Positions 18,062 through 26,130 of a stretch of 64,000 nucleotides of DNA are shown piece by piece. The notes below the pieces were generated by a model that was given only the letters and a program-made list of their open reading frames with translations, searched no databases and was not told the origin of the DNA. The DNA comes from Streptomyces sp. G-G2 (GTDB lineage Bacteria > Actinomycetota > Actinomycetes > Streptomycetales > Streptomycetaceae): positions 62,001 through 126,000 of the forward strand of contig NZ_JASISO010000012.1 in the NCBI RefSeq assembly GCF_030063135.1, read 5' to 3'. Position 1 is the stretch's first letter, and every line of letters begins with the position of its first letter. The position numbers and the translations under genes are program-made.

Positions 18062-19030
18062 ATGGCTGCCAACGCCATTGACCAGACCCGACGGATGCTG
18101 TCGCTGGTGACCTATCTGCGCGAGCGCCCCGGGGCGCACGTCGCCGACGTCGCCCGCGCCTTCGGGATCACCGAGGACGAGCTGATCTCGGACCTCGACG
18201 TACTGCCCATGTGCGGTACGAGCTTCCGCGGCGGGGACCTGCTCGACATCGACACCGACGGCGAGCGCATCTGGTGGCGCAACCCCGACGCGTCGGGGGA
18301 GTCCACCGCCGAACCGCTGCGGCTCGCCGCCGACGAGGCCACCGCCCTGCTGGTGGCCGCGCGGGCCGTCGCCACCCTGCCGGGGCTGCGGGCGAGCGAC
18401 CGGGACGCGCTGCTGCGCGCCACCGCCAAGCTGGAGGCCGCGGCGGGCGAGGCGGCCGGGGCCAGCTCCCGGCTGTCGGTGACCTTCGAATCGGAGGGCG
18501 GGGTCTTCGCGGACGTCGACCGGGCGATCGCCGAACGGCGCCGGGTGTGGCTGCGCTACTACTCCCCGGCCCGCGACGAGCTGACCGAGCGCACCGTGGA
18601 CCCGATCCGGCTGTTCGCGGTGGGACACACCTACATGGAGGGGTGGTGCCACCTCTCCGAGGCCCGGCGCACCTTCCGGCTCGACCGGGTCGCCGAGATC
18701 AGGCTGCTGGACGAGCGGGCCGAGCCGCCGGTGATCGAACCGCGCGACCTGTCGGTGGGCCTCGTACAGCCCGCCGCCGGGGACCCGGAAGTGATCATCG
18801 AGGTGGGGCCGGGCGGCCGCTGGGTCGCCGAGTACTACCCCCACGACAGCGCCGAGGAGCTGGCGGACGGAGGGCTGCGGATCACCCTGCGCACCCCCGA
18901 GCCGACGTCGCTGCGCAGGCTGGCCCTGCGGCTGGGCGGGGACGGCCGGATCGTGGCGCCCACCGCACTGTCGGACAGCGCGCGCCGGGCGGCGCGCGAG
19001 GCGCTGGCCGGGTACGGGGAAGAGTTCTGA
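18062..19030 (+). CDS. pafC: WYL-domain transcriptional activator PafC
   Basis: 322 residues with the same architecture as PafB: an N-terminal DNA-binding region with VADVARAFGITEDELISDLDVL, a middle linker and a WYL domain in which the name-giving motif is diverged (GHTYMEGWCHLSEARRTFRLDRV). A C-terminal WCX-like extension follows. It partners PafB as a heterodimeric activator of DNA-repair genes. 18 bp separate it from pafB, and a short zinc-ribbon gene begins 29 bp downstream, so all three are likely one transcript. Confidence 0.93.
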   Translation: MAANAIDQTRRMLSLVTYLRERPGAHVADVARAFGITEDELISDLDVLPMCGTSFRGGDLLDIDTDGERIWWRNPDASGESTAEPLRLAADEATALLVAARAVATLPGLRASDRDALLRATAKLEAAAGEAAGASSRLSVTFESEGGVFADVDRAIAERRRVWLRYYSPARDELTERTVDPIRLFAVGHTYMEGWCHLSEARRTFRLDRVAEIRLLDERAEPPVIEPRDLSVGLVQPAAGDPEVIIEVGPGGRWVAEYYPHDSAEELADGGLRITLRTPEPTSLRRLALRLGGDGRIVAPTALSDSARRAAREALAGYGEEF

Positions 19031-19059
19031 GGACCGCGACCGAGGGGGATCGCCGCACG

Positions 19060-19398
19060 ATGTCAGTCACCCCGGGGCCCGGTACCACCGCGCCCACCAC
19101 CGCTTCCACCACCGCCTCCACCACCGCCTCCACCACTCCGGCCGCCGGGTCGGCGGGGCCGTCCGCCGGTCCGCGGGACGGCGGCGGCCCGGTCAGCTTC
19201 AAGGCGGCCTGCCCCGACTGCAAGGCCCGCTTCGAGCTGACCGCGGACGCCCTGCGCCTGGCCATCGGGGCCAGCCGCCGCACCACCTTCTACTCCTTCA
19301 CCTGCCCCGCGTGCGGGGCGGCGGTGCGCAAGCACGCCGGGGAGCGGATCATCGAGCTGCTGACCGGCGGCGGCGTCAGCACCCTGCGCAGCGTCTGA
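19060..19398 (+). CDS. Small zinc-ribbon protein
   Basis: 112 residues. The N-terminal 45 residues are low-complexity, with three tandem TTAS repeats coded by a 12-bp DNA repeat. The C-terminal half has CPDCKARFEL and, after 30 residues, CPACGAAVRK, the two halves of a zinc ribbon. ATG 19060 follows CGAGGGGGATCG. Function unknown. Its place 29 bp after pafC suggests co-expression with pafBC. Confidence 0.75.
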   Translation: MSVTPGPGTTAPTTASTTASTTASTTPAAGSAGPSAGPRDGGGPVSFKAACPDCKARFELTADALRLAIGASRRTTFYSFTCPACGAAVRKHAGERIIELLTGGGVSTLRSV

Positions 19399-19496
19399 GA
19401 GCCCCTGGCCCCCCCCGCTGGAGGGCCGCGGGGGCCCGGCGGGCGCCCGCGGCCCCGCCCGGCCGCGGGGGCCGGGCAGGCGCTAGGCTCGGCCCC

Positions 19497-19694
19497 ATGC
19501 TGTGGCCGATGCTCGCAATTGCCCTGGGATTCCTCGGGGTCGCCGTCCTCGCCGTGCTCGCCGTGCGGGTGTTCGTCGAGGTGCGCAGGCTCTCCGGACA
19601 GGTCGCCGAGGCCAGTCGCAAGATCGCCGACGCGTCCGGAGAACTGGAGCGCGCGACCACCGATCTGGCCCGCGCGGGGCGTGTGGTCCACTAG
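19497..19694 (+). CDS. Small single-pass membrane protein with coiled-coil tail
   Basis: 65 residues: a membrane segment from about 5 to 27 (MLAIALGFLGVAVLAVLAV) then a charged helix with heptad spacing (RRLSGQVAEASRKIADASGE). The topology resembles TatA and other small membrane proteins, but it lacks the FGAKKL motif. No clear ribosome site; the 98 bp before it are extremely G/C-rich and can fold into hairpins. Function unknown. Confidence 0.65.
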   Translation: MLWPMLAIALGFLGVAVLAVLAVRVFVEVRRLSGQVAEASRKIADASGELERATTDLARAGRVVH

Positions 19695-19736
19695 ACGCGC
19701 GTCATCACGGGGGCGCCGGGGGATTGCCGGGCGTTT

Positions 19737-19748
19737 ACCCCCGGGGGT
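19737..19748. promoter_or_regulatory. Palindrome ACCCCCGGGGGT upstream of tatA
   Basis: Perfect 12-bp palindrome extended by near-matching TTT/TTA flanks, 90 bp before the tatA start. It could be an operator or the base of a terminator for the upstream unit. Confidence 0.35.
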
Positions 19749-19838
19749 TACGATCCTTGTCAGAGCGGTTTCCGGTTTTCTGCCCGGGCTGCCGCGTCCG
19801 TAAGACCAGCCGCTTCGGTGAGAAGGAAGTCAGACACT

Positions 19839-20135
19839 ATGGGCAATCTGAAGCCTCTTGAGATCCTCCTGATCATCGCCGTGATCTTCCTGCTGTTCGG
19901 CGCGAAGAAGCTGCCGGACATGGCGCGCTCGCTGGGCAAGTCGGCCCGCATCCTCAAGAGCGAGGCCAAGGCGATGAAGAAGGAAGGCGAGGCGGAGGAC
20001 GCAGCCGCGGCCGCAGCCGCGCCCGCGCCCGCCGACCAGGCCCCGCAGACCGCTCCGCGCACCATCCAGGCCGCGCCCGGTGACGTCACCAGCGCACGTC
20101 CGGTCAACGAGCCGAACCGCACCACCCAGGCCTGA
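19839..20135 (+). CDS. tatA: Twin-arginine translocase subunit TatA
   Basis: 98 residues: membrane helix [20 protein letters not shown] at 7-26 with the FGxKKLP hinge, then an amphipathic helix [18 protein letters not shown] and a Pro/Ala-rich disordered tail. TatA oligomerises to form the passage for folded proteins. AGAAGGA lies 11 bases before ATG 19839. tatC follows after 47 bp, as in other actinobacteria; tatB is not in this window. Confidence 0.96.
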   Translation: MGNLKPLEILLIIAVIFLLFGAKKLPDMARSLGKSARILKSEAKAMKKEGEAEDAAAAAAAPAPADQAPQTAPRTIQAAPGDVTSARPVNEPNRTTQA

Positions 20136-20182
20136 CCCCCACCGGTCGCGCCAGTCAACTGCAACGAGCCAAGGGACCTGGG

Positions 20183-21139
20183 TTGCTCAAGTCTGCCCGA
20201 AAGCAGGGGAAGCGGGAGAAGGACGCCGAAGGGCGCATGCCTCTCATCGAGCACCTGCGTGAGCTGAGAAACCGCCTGCTGAAGGCGGTCGTGGCGATCC
20301 TCGTGATCACCATCGTGGCCGCCTTCTACTACAAGAACCTCATCGACTTCATGCTGAAGCCGATGCTGGATTCCGTGGGCTGTACCAATGGCGTGGTCTC
20401 CCAGCGCAACGGGCGTCCCTGCGCCGACATGACCGTGAACGGCCTCATCGCGCCCTTCTCGATCGCTTTGAAGGTGTCGCTCACCGCGGGCGTGGTGCTT
20501 TCCGCCCCGGTCTGGCTGTACCAGCTCTGGGCCTTCATCGCCCCGGGCCTGCACAACCACGAGAAGCGCTACGCCGTCGGGTTCGTCGTGGTCGGCGCCC
20601 CCCTGTTCGGCACCGGCGCGGTCCTCGCGTACAAGATCCTGCCGCAGACCGCGCAGATCCTGCTCGAATTCACCCCCGACAACGCGCGCAACCTGCTGCC
20701 CGTCGACGACTACCTCGACCTGGTCACGCGCATGGTGGTCGTCTTCGGCCTGGCCTTCGAGCTGCCGCTGCTGCTGATCCTGCTGAACGTCACCGGGGTG
20801 CTCACCGCCAAGCGGCTGGCGAGCTGGTGGCGGATCATGGTCCTCGGCATCACGGTCTTCGCGGCGTTCGCGACGCCCACCGGTGACCCGCTCACCATGA
20901 TGTCGCTCGCCTCGCCGATCATCGGGCTCTATTTCATCGCCCTCGGCGTCTGCTACCTCAACGACCGCAGGCGCAAGCGCAAAAACCCCGACGCCGACCT
21001 CGACGACGACGAGGCCGCCGCGCTGGACCTGACCCCGGCGCCCGTCGGGGCGATCGAGCCCGTCACCCCGCCCACCGCGCTGCCCGGCCAGGACGACGGC
21101 GGACGCCAGCGGATCAACGGCTACGACGACGCCACCTGA
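20183..21139 (+). CDS. tatC: Twin-arginine translocase subunit TatC
   Basis: 318 residues with six membrane segments (about 36-52, 92-115, 130-152, 170-195, 210-225, 235-255). N-terminal MPLIEHLRELRNRLLKAV holds the conserved receptor motif for twin-arginine signal peptides. The long acidic C-terminal tail after residue 265 is typical of Streptomyces. TTG 20183 was chosen with AAGGGA 6-7 bases upstream. It works with TatA from the same operon; at least one probable substrate (the protein at 59128) carries a twin-arginine signal. Confidence 0.96.
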   Translation: MLKSARKQGKREKDAEGRMPLIEHLRELRNRLLKAVVAILVITIVAAFYYKNLIDFMLKPMLDSVGCTNGVVSQRNGRPCADMTVNGLIAPFSIALKVSLTAGVVLSAPVWLYQLWAFIAPGLHNHEKRYAVGFVVVGAPLFGTGAVLAYKILPQTAQILLEFTPDNARNLLPVDDYLDLVTRMVVVFGLAFELPLLLILLNVTGVLTAKRLASWWRIMVLGITVFAAFATPTGDPLTMMSLASPIIGLYFIALGVCYLNDRRRKRKNPDADLDDDEAAALDLTPAPVGAIEPVTPPTALPGQDDGGRQRINGYDDAT

Positions 21140-21169
21140 CCGGTACGCGCCCTCCGGAAGATTCCGGGG

Positions 21170-21442
21170 GTGAGTGCGGAGATCACCCTCTTCGTCAGTC
21201 CCACCGCCGGACGCGGCCGGGGCGCCCACGCGGCGCAGCCGGCCGCTTCCGCGCTCCGCGGGGCAGGCTTCTCCCTCCGGACGGTCGTCGGCGCCGACGC
21301 CGCCCCGGCCCGGCTGCGCGCCGCCGTCCGTGAGGGCACCCTGGAGGCCGCCGGGATCACCGCCTGCGCGGACGGCGGCCCGATGGGCCCGCTGCCCGTC
21401 ACCGCCCTGTGCGTGCCCGCGGCCGTGCGGGTCCTGTCGTAA
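21170..21442 (+). pseudogene. Internally deleted diacylglycerol-kinase-family gene (remnant)
   Basis: 90-residue open frame that reads as two ends of one protein. Residues 1-55 (ITLFVSPTAGRGRGAHAAQP...) match the N-terminus of the DAGK/sphingosine-kinase catalytic fold. Residues 60-90 (GITACADGGPMGPLPVTALC then VPAAVRVLS) match its extreme C-terminus (normally ...V-x-A-DGE-x-x-GPLPV). About 200 residues, including the GGDGT ATP-binding motif, are missing. The frame is intact across the joint, which suggests a single in-frame deletion. A full-length gene of this family is, from memory, usual between tatC and the helicase in Streptomyces. It cannot be an active kinase. GTG start with CCGGGGG before it. 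Confidence 0.75.
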
Positions 21443-21487
21443 AGATCGCGCTTGTTGTCAGGGGTGGCGGGTAGGCTCGACCACAAG

Positions 21488-24328
21488 ATGACCGAGGAAC
21501 TCTCACCCGCCGACGCGTACGCCGCGTTCCGCCGCCGCGCCGCCGAAGAAGCCACGGCCCTGCACCCCTTCCGGGAGATGTACGCATTCGGCCTGGACCC
21601 CTTCCAGATCGAGGCCTGCAAGGCCCTGGAGGCCGGAAAGGGCGTGCTCGTCGCCGCCCCCACGGGCTCGGGCAAGACCATCGTCGGCGAGTTCGCCGTG
21701 CACCTGGCGCTGCTCCAGGGCCGCAAGTGCTTCTACACCACGCCGATCAAGGCCCTGTCGAACCAGAAGTACGCCGACCTCGTCAAGCGCTACGGCGCGG
21801 CCAAGGTCGGCCTTCTGACGGGTGACAACAGCGTCAACGCCGATGCTCCGGTAGTCGTGATGACCACCGAGGTACTGCGCAACATGCTGTACGCGAAGTC
21901 CCCCGCGCTGACCGGTCTCGGCTACGTCGTCATGGACGAGGTGCACTACCTCTCCGACCGGTTCCGCGGCGCCGTCTGGGAGGAAGTGATCATCCACCTC
22001 CCCGAGTCGGTCACCCTGGTCTCCCTCTCGGCCACCGTGTCCAACGCGGAGGAGTTCGGCGACTGGCTGGACACCGTCCGCGGCGACACCGATGTGATCG
22101 TCTCCGAGGAGCGGCCCGTTCCGCTGTGGCAGCACGTCATGGCCGGACGCCGGATCTACGACCTCTTCGAGGAGGAGACCGACCACGGCGGCCGCGGCAG
22201 CGGACGCCGGGAGGTCAACCCCGACCTGCTGCGCATGGCGCGGGAGGAGAACACCCGCACCTACATCCCGAAGGACCGGCGGCGCGGCAAGATGGTCCGC
22301 GAGGCCGACCGCGAGCGCGAACGGCGCTCCCGCAACCGGATCTGGACCCCGGGCCGCCCCGAGGTCATCGAGCGCCTCGACAACGAGGGCCTGCTCCCGG
22401 CCATCACCTTCATCTTCAGCCGCGCGGGCTGCGAGGCCGCCGTCCAGCAGTGCCTGTACGCCGGGCTGCGGCTCAACGACGACGCCAAGCGGGCCCGGGT
22501 CCGGGAGATCGTCGAGGAGCGCACCGCCTCGATCCCCACCGAAGACCTGCACGTCCTCGGCTACTACGAATGGCTGGAGGGCCTGGAGCGGGGCATCGCC
22601 GCGCACCACGCCGGAATGCTGCCGACCTTCAAGGAGGTCGTCGAGGAACTCTTCGTACGCGGCCTGGTCAAGGCCGTCTTCGCCACCGAGACCCTGGCGC
22701 TGGGCATCAACATGCCCGCGCGCACGGTGATCCTGGAGAAGCTGGTCAAGTGGAACGGCGAGCAGCACGCCGACATCACCCCCGGCGAGTACACGCAGCT
22801 CACCGGCCGGGCCGGGCGCCGCGGCATCGACGTCGAGGGCCACGCGGTGGTGCTGTGGCAGCGCGCGATGGACCCGGCGGCCCTCGCGGGCCTGGCCGGC
22901 ACCCGGACGTATCCGCTGCGCTCCAGCTTCAAGCCCTCGTACAACATGGCCGTCAACCTGGTCCAGATGTTCGGGCGGCACCGCTCGCGCGAACTGCTGG
23001 AGACCTCCTTCGCCCAGTTCCAGGCGGACCGCTCCGTCGTCGGCATCTCCAAGCAGGTGCAGCGCAACGAAGAGGGCCTGTCGGGCTACACCGAGGGCAT
23101 GACCTGCCACCTCGGGGACTTCGAGGAGTACGCGCAGCTGCGCCGCGACCTCAAGGACCGCGAGACGGACCTGGCCAAGCAGGGCGCGGCCCAGCGCCGC
23201 GCGCAGGCGGCCGGCTCGCTGGAGAAGCTCAAGCCGGGCGACATCATCCACGTGCCGACCGGCAAGTTCGCCGGGCTCGCGCTGGTCCTGGACCCGGGCA
23301 TGCCCGCCGGACGCTCCAACGGGCACCGCGGCCAGGAGTACACCGAGGGCCCGCGCCCGCTGGTGCTCACCGCCGAGCGGCAGGTCAAGCGGCTCGCCGC
23401 GATCGACTTCCCGGTCCCGGTCGAGGCCATCGAGCGGATGCGCATCCCCAAGTCCTTCAACGCGCGCTCCCCGCAGTCGCGCCGGGACCTCGCCTCGCAA
23501 CTGCGTACCAAGGCCGGGCACATCGCGCCCGAGCACAGCAGGCGCGGCCGGGCCGAGGCCGCCGACGACCGGGAGATCGCCCGGCTGCGCGCCGCGCTGC
23601 GCGCGCACCCGTGCCACGGCTGCGACGAGCGCGAGGACCACGCGCGCTGGGCCGAGCGCTACCACCGGCTCAAGCGGGACACCCAGCAGCTGGAGCGCCG
23701 GATCGAGGGCCGGACGAACACCATCGCCCGCACCTTCGACCGGATCCACGCGCTGCTGACCGAGCTGGACTACCTGCGCGAGGACGAGGTCACCCAGCAC
23801 GGCAGGCGGCTGGCCCGGCTGTACGGCGAGCTGGACCTGCTGGCCTCGGAATGCCTGCGGGCCAGGATCTGGGAGGGGCTCAGCCCCGCCGAACTCGCGT
23901 CCTGTGTCTCGGCGTTGGTCTTCGAGGCGCGCCAGTCCGACGACGCGGTGGCGCCCAAGGTGCCCGCCGGTGCGGCGACGGTCGCGCTGGGCGAGATGGT
24001 CCGTATCTGGGGCAGGCTCGACGCGCTGGAGGAGTCGCACGGGATCAACCAGGCGGAGGGTGTGGGCCAGCGCGAGCCGGACCTCGGCTTCGCGTGGGCG
24101 GTCTACCAATGGGCCTCCGACAAGAGCCTCGACGAGGTGCTCCGCGAAGCGGGCATGCCCGCCGGTGACTTCGTGCGCTGGTGCAAGCAGGTCATCGACG
24201 TGCTCGGCCAGGTCGCGGCGGCCGCGCCGTCCACGTCGGGTGACGGGGGCAGCACGGTGGCGCGAAATGCCCGTAAGGCCGTGGACGCCCTGTTGCGGGG
24301 TGTAGTGGCCTACAGCTCCGTCGGCTAG
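21488..24328 (+). CDS. helY: HelY/Ski2-like DEAD/DEAH-box RNA helicase
   Basis: 946 residues. Superfamily 2 helicase related to Mycobacterium HelY and eukaryotic Mtr4/Ski2. Walker A APTGSGKT (57-64), DEVH (150-153), SLSATVSN, and motif VI QLTGRAGRRGID. A long C-terminal part holds the DSHCT-like region, preceded by an insertion with CHGCDEREDHARW. Expected to unwind structured RNA for degradation or ribosome biogenesis. ATG 21488 was preferred because MTEELSPADAYAAF is the usual family start; the ribosome site is weak. Conserved in the pafBC-tatAC-helY order of actinobacteria. Confidence 0.95.
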   Translation: MTEELSPADAYAAFRRRAAEEATALHPFREMYAFGLDPFQIEACKALEAGKGVLVAAPTGSGKTIVGEFAVHLALLQGRKCFYTTPIKALSNQKYADLVKRYGAAKVGLLTGDNSVNADAPVVVMTTEVLRNMLYAKSPALTGLGYVVMDEVHYLSDRFRGAVWEEVIIHLPESVTLVSLSATVSNAEEFGDWLDTVRGDTDVIVSEERPVPLWQHVMAGRRIYDLFEEETDHGGRGSGRREVNPDLLRMAREENTRTYIPKDRRRGKMVREADRERERRSRNRIWTPGRPEVIERLDNEGLLPAITFIFSRAGCEAAVQQCLYAGLRLNDDAKRARVREIVEERTASIPTEDLHVLGYYEWLEGLERGIAAHHAGMLPTFKEVVEELFVRGLVKAVFATETLALGINMPARTVILEKLVKWNGEQHADITPGEYTQLTGRAGRRGIDVEGHAVVLWQRAMDPAALAGLAGTRTYPLRSSFKPSYNMAVNLVQMFGRHRSRELLETSFAQFQADRSVVGISKQVQRNEEGLSGYTEGMTCHLGDFEEYAQLRRDLKDRETDLAKQGAAQRRAQAAGSLEKLKPGDIIHVPTGKFAGLALVLDPGMPAGRSNGHRGQEYTEGPRPLVLTAERQVKRLAAIDFPVPVEAIERMRIPKSFNARSPQSRRDLASQLRTKAGHIAPEHSRRGRAEAADDREIARLRAALRAHPCHGCDEREDHARWAERYHRLKRDTQQLERRIEGRTNTIARTFDRIHALLTELDYLREDEVTQHGRRLARLYGELDLLASECLRARIWEGLSPAELASCVSALVFEARQSDDAVAPKVPAGAATVALGEMVRIWGRLDALEESHGINQAEGVGQREPDLGFAWAVYQWASDKSLDEVLREAGMPAGDFVRWCKQVIDVLGQVAAAAPSTSGDGGSTVARNARKAVDALLRGVVAYSSVG

Positions 24329-24418
24329 CCGCTTTTGGGGCTTCCTCCTACAGTGGGGATGGCGCGATCTGATCTCTTGCCATGAAGCTTTAGGGGTGCT
24401 CTGTGGGACGATCTGGCC

Positions 24419-25171
24419 ATGACTGGGCCAGCGGGCGAGGGAGCGAGACGGGTCGGGCGGCCACGCGCCGACCAGCGAAGACCGGACAGTGGGCGGCCGC
24501 CGCGCGAGGAACTCCTCTGCGCGGCGGCGGAACTCTTCACGGTCCGCGGATACGCGGCCACCACCACCCGGGCGGTGGCCGAACTGGCCGGTATGCGCCA
24601 GGCGACGATGTACCACTACTTCGGCGGCAAGGAGGAACTCCTCGCCGAACTGCTGGAGTCCACCGTGGCTCCCTCCCTGGTCCTGGCGCGGCGGCTGCTG
24701 GTCACCCCCGGCCGCAGCGCCGAGCGCAGGCTGTGGGAGCTGTGCCGCTCCGACGTCAAGCAGCTGTGCGGCGGACCGTACAACCTGGGAGCGCTCTACC
24801 TGCTGCCCGAGGTCGGCGGTGAGCGGTTCGCGCAGTTCCGCCGGATGCGGGCCGAACTGCGCGACGCCTACCGCACGTTGCTGCGCGCCACCGCCGCCGG
24901 TGCCGAACTGGCGCGTGACCAGGCCGCACTGGCCCTGCGCAACGACCTGGTCTTCGGCCTGATAGAGGGCGTGATGCTCATCCACCGCTCGGATCCCGGC
25001 AGACCCGTGGAGGCCTTCGCGGCGGCCACGGCGGACGCGGCCCTGCGGATCGCGGGCGTACCGCAGAGCCCTCAGAGGCCGCGCTCGGGTGCGGGTTCCG
25101 GTTCAGGCGCCGGCTCGGGATCCGGCTCGGGTTCCGGCTCCGGCGGGGTTCCGGCGGCCCAGGCCTCGTAG
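24419..25171 (+). CDS. TetR-family regulator with Gly-Ser repeat tail
   Basis: 250 residues. TetR helix-turn-helix at about 30-75: LLCAAAELFTVRGYAATTTR then MRQATMYHYFGGKEELL. Ligand domain about 80-215. The last 30 residues are almost only Gly and Ser and are coded by a short tandem DNA repeat. That tail overlaps, on the opposite strand, the Glu-Pro tail of the pseudouridine synthase by 100 bp. The start at ATG 24419 lacks a strong ribosome site; the first 28 residues are Arg-rich and may be partly untranslated. Target genes unknown. Confidence 0.9.
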   Translation: MTGPAGEGARRVGRPRADQRRPDSGRPPREELLCAAAELFTVRGYAATTTRAVAELAGMRQATMYHYFGGKEELLAELLESTVAPSLVLARRLLVTPGRSAERRLWELCRSDVKQLCGGPYNLGALYLLPEVGGERFAQFRRMRAELRDAYRTLLRATAAGAELARDQAALALRNDLVFGLIEGVMLIHRSDPGRPVEAFAAATADAALRIAGVPQSPQRPRSGAGSGSGAGSGSGSGSGSGGVPAAQAS

Positions 25172-26130
25172 TCCGTCCAGGCACCGAGGGTGCGGATGCT
25201 CTCGAAGCGGTGGGCCAGGCCGGTCACCGGATCGGTGAACGACAGCACGCGGGCCAGGAGTTGCAGCGGCCGCCGGTAGTCGTCCGGGGCCGGATCGCCG
25301 ACCTCCGGGTACACCGGGTCCCCGAGCAGGGGCACGCCGAGGCTGTTCATGTGGACGCGCAGCTGATGGGTGCGGCCGGTGTGCGGGGTCAGCCGGTAGC
25401 GCCCCAACCCGCCCCGCCGCTCCAGGAGTTCCACCCGGGTCTCGGCATTGGGTACCCCGCCCGGGATCTCGGCGGCGGCGATCACCCCGCGGGTCTTCTC
25501 GATCCGGCTGCGCAGCGTGCGGGGCAGGGCGAGCGCCGGATCGTAGGGCGCGACGGCCTCGTACTCCTTGCTCACCAGCCTTTTCTGGAACAGCAGTTGA
25601 TAAGCCCCGCGGTCCTCGGGTCGGACCGTGAACAGGACCAGCCCCGCGGTGAGCCGGTCCAGCCGGTGCGCGGGGCTCAGCTCGGGCAGGTCCAGGGCGT
25701 GGCGCAGCCGGGCGAGGGCGGTCTGGGTGACGTGGCTGCCGCGCGGGGTGGTGGCGAGGAAGTGCGGCTTGTCCGCCACGAGCAGGTGCGCGTCCCGGTA
25801 CACGACGCGCGGCGCGAACGGTACGGACGCCTCCGGCGGCAGCTCCCGGTGGAACCACAGGAACCCGCCCGGCTCGTAGGGGTCCGCCGCCCGCCGGGGC
25901 CGCCCGTCGGCGCCGAACACGCGGCCCGCGCGCAGCAGGCGGGCCATCGGCTCCGCTCCGGAGCTGCCCGCGTAACGGGCGTCGAGGAAGCCGCCGATGT
26001 CGGCGTACGGTCCGTCCCCGGGCAGCCGCAGCCGCACCGGGTCGATGCCGTCCAGCTGGGGCAGGGGCGAGGGGGGTGCGGGGGCTCGGCGTCTCATCGG
26101 GGCCAGGGTATGCGGCCGGGCGGTGCTCAT
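25072..26130 (-). CDS. RluA-family RNA pseudouridine synthase
   Basis: 352 residues. The catalytic motif HRLDRLTAGLVL contains the invariant Asp; TGRTHQLRVHMNSLGVPLLGDPVYP is the second family signature. Expected to convert uridines to pseudouridine in rRNA or tRNA; the site is unknown. An N-terminal extension of about 100 residues precedes the catalytic domain. The C-terminal 22 residues are Pro-Glu repeats encoded opposite the TetR Gly-Ser tail. ATG 26130 overlaps the stop of the upstream serine hydrolase (ATGA) and has GGAG 4 bases before it, so the two genes are translationally coupled. Confidence 0.93.
   Translation of the reverse strand: MSTARPHTLAPMRRRAPAPPSPLPQLDGIDPVRLRLPGDGPYADIGGFLDARYAGSSGAEPMARLLRAGRVFGADGRPRRAADPYEPGGFLWFHRELPPEASVPFAPRVVYRDAHLLVADKPHFLATTPRGSHVTQTALARLRHALDLPELSPAHRLDRLTAGLVLFTVRPEDRGAYQLLFQKRLVSKEYEAVAPYDPALALPRTLRSRIEKTRGVIAAAEIPGGVPNAETRVELLERRGGLGRYRLTPHTGRTHQLRVHMNSLGVPLLGDPVYPEVGDPAPDDYRRPLQLLARVLSFTDPVTGLAHRFESIRTLGAWTDYEAWAAGTPPEPEPEPDPEPAPEPEPAPERGL

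Noticed and set aside
21452..21487. Helicase start at 21452
   Set aside because: It would add a 12-residue leader unlike the family. MTEELSPADAYAAF from 21488 matches the expected N-terminus.
21503..24985. 1160-codon open frame antisense to the helicase
   Set aside because: Repetitive Leu/Val/Gly/Asp composition typical of the complementary frame of high-GC genes; the sense frame has all helicase motifs.
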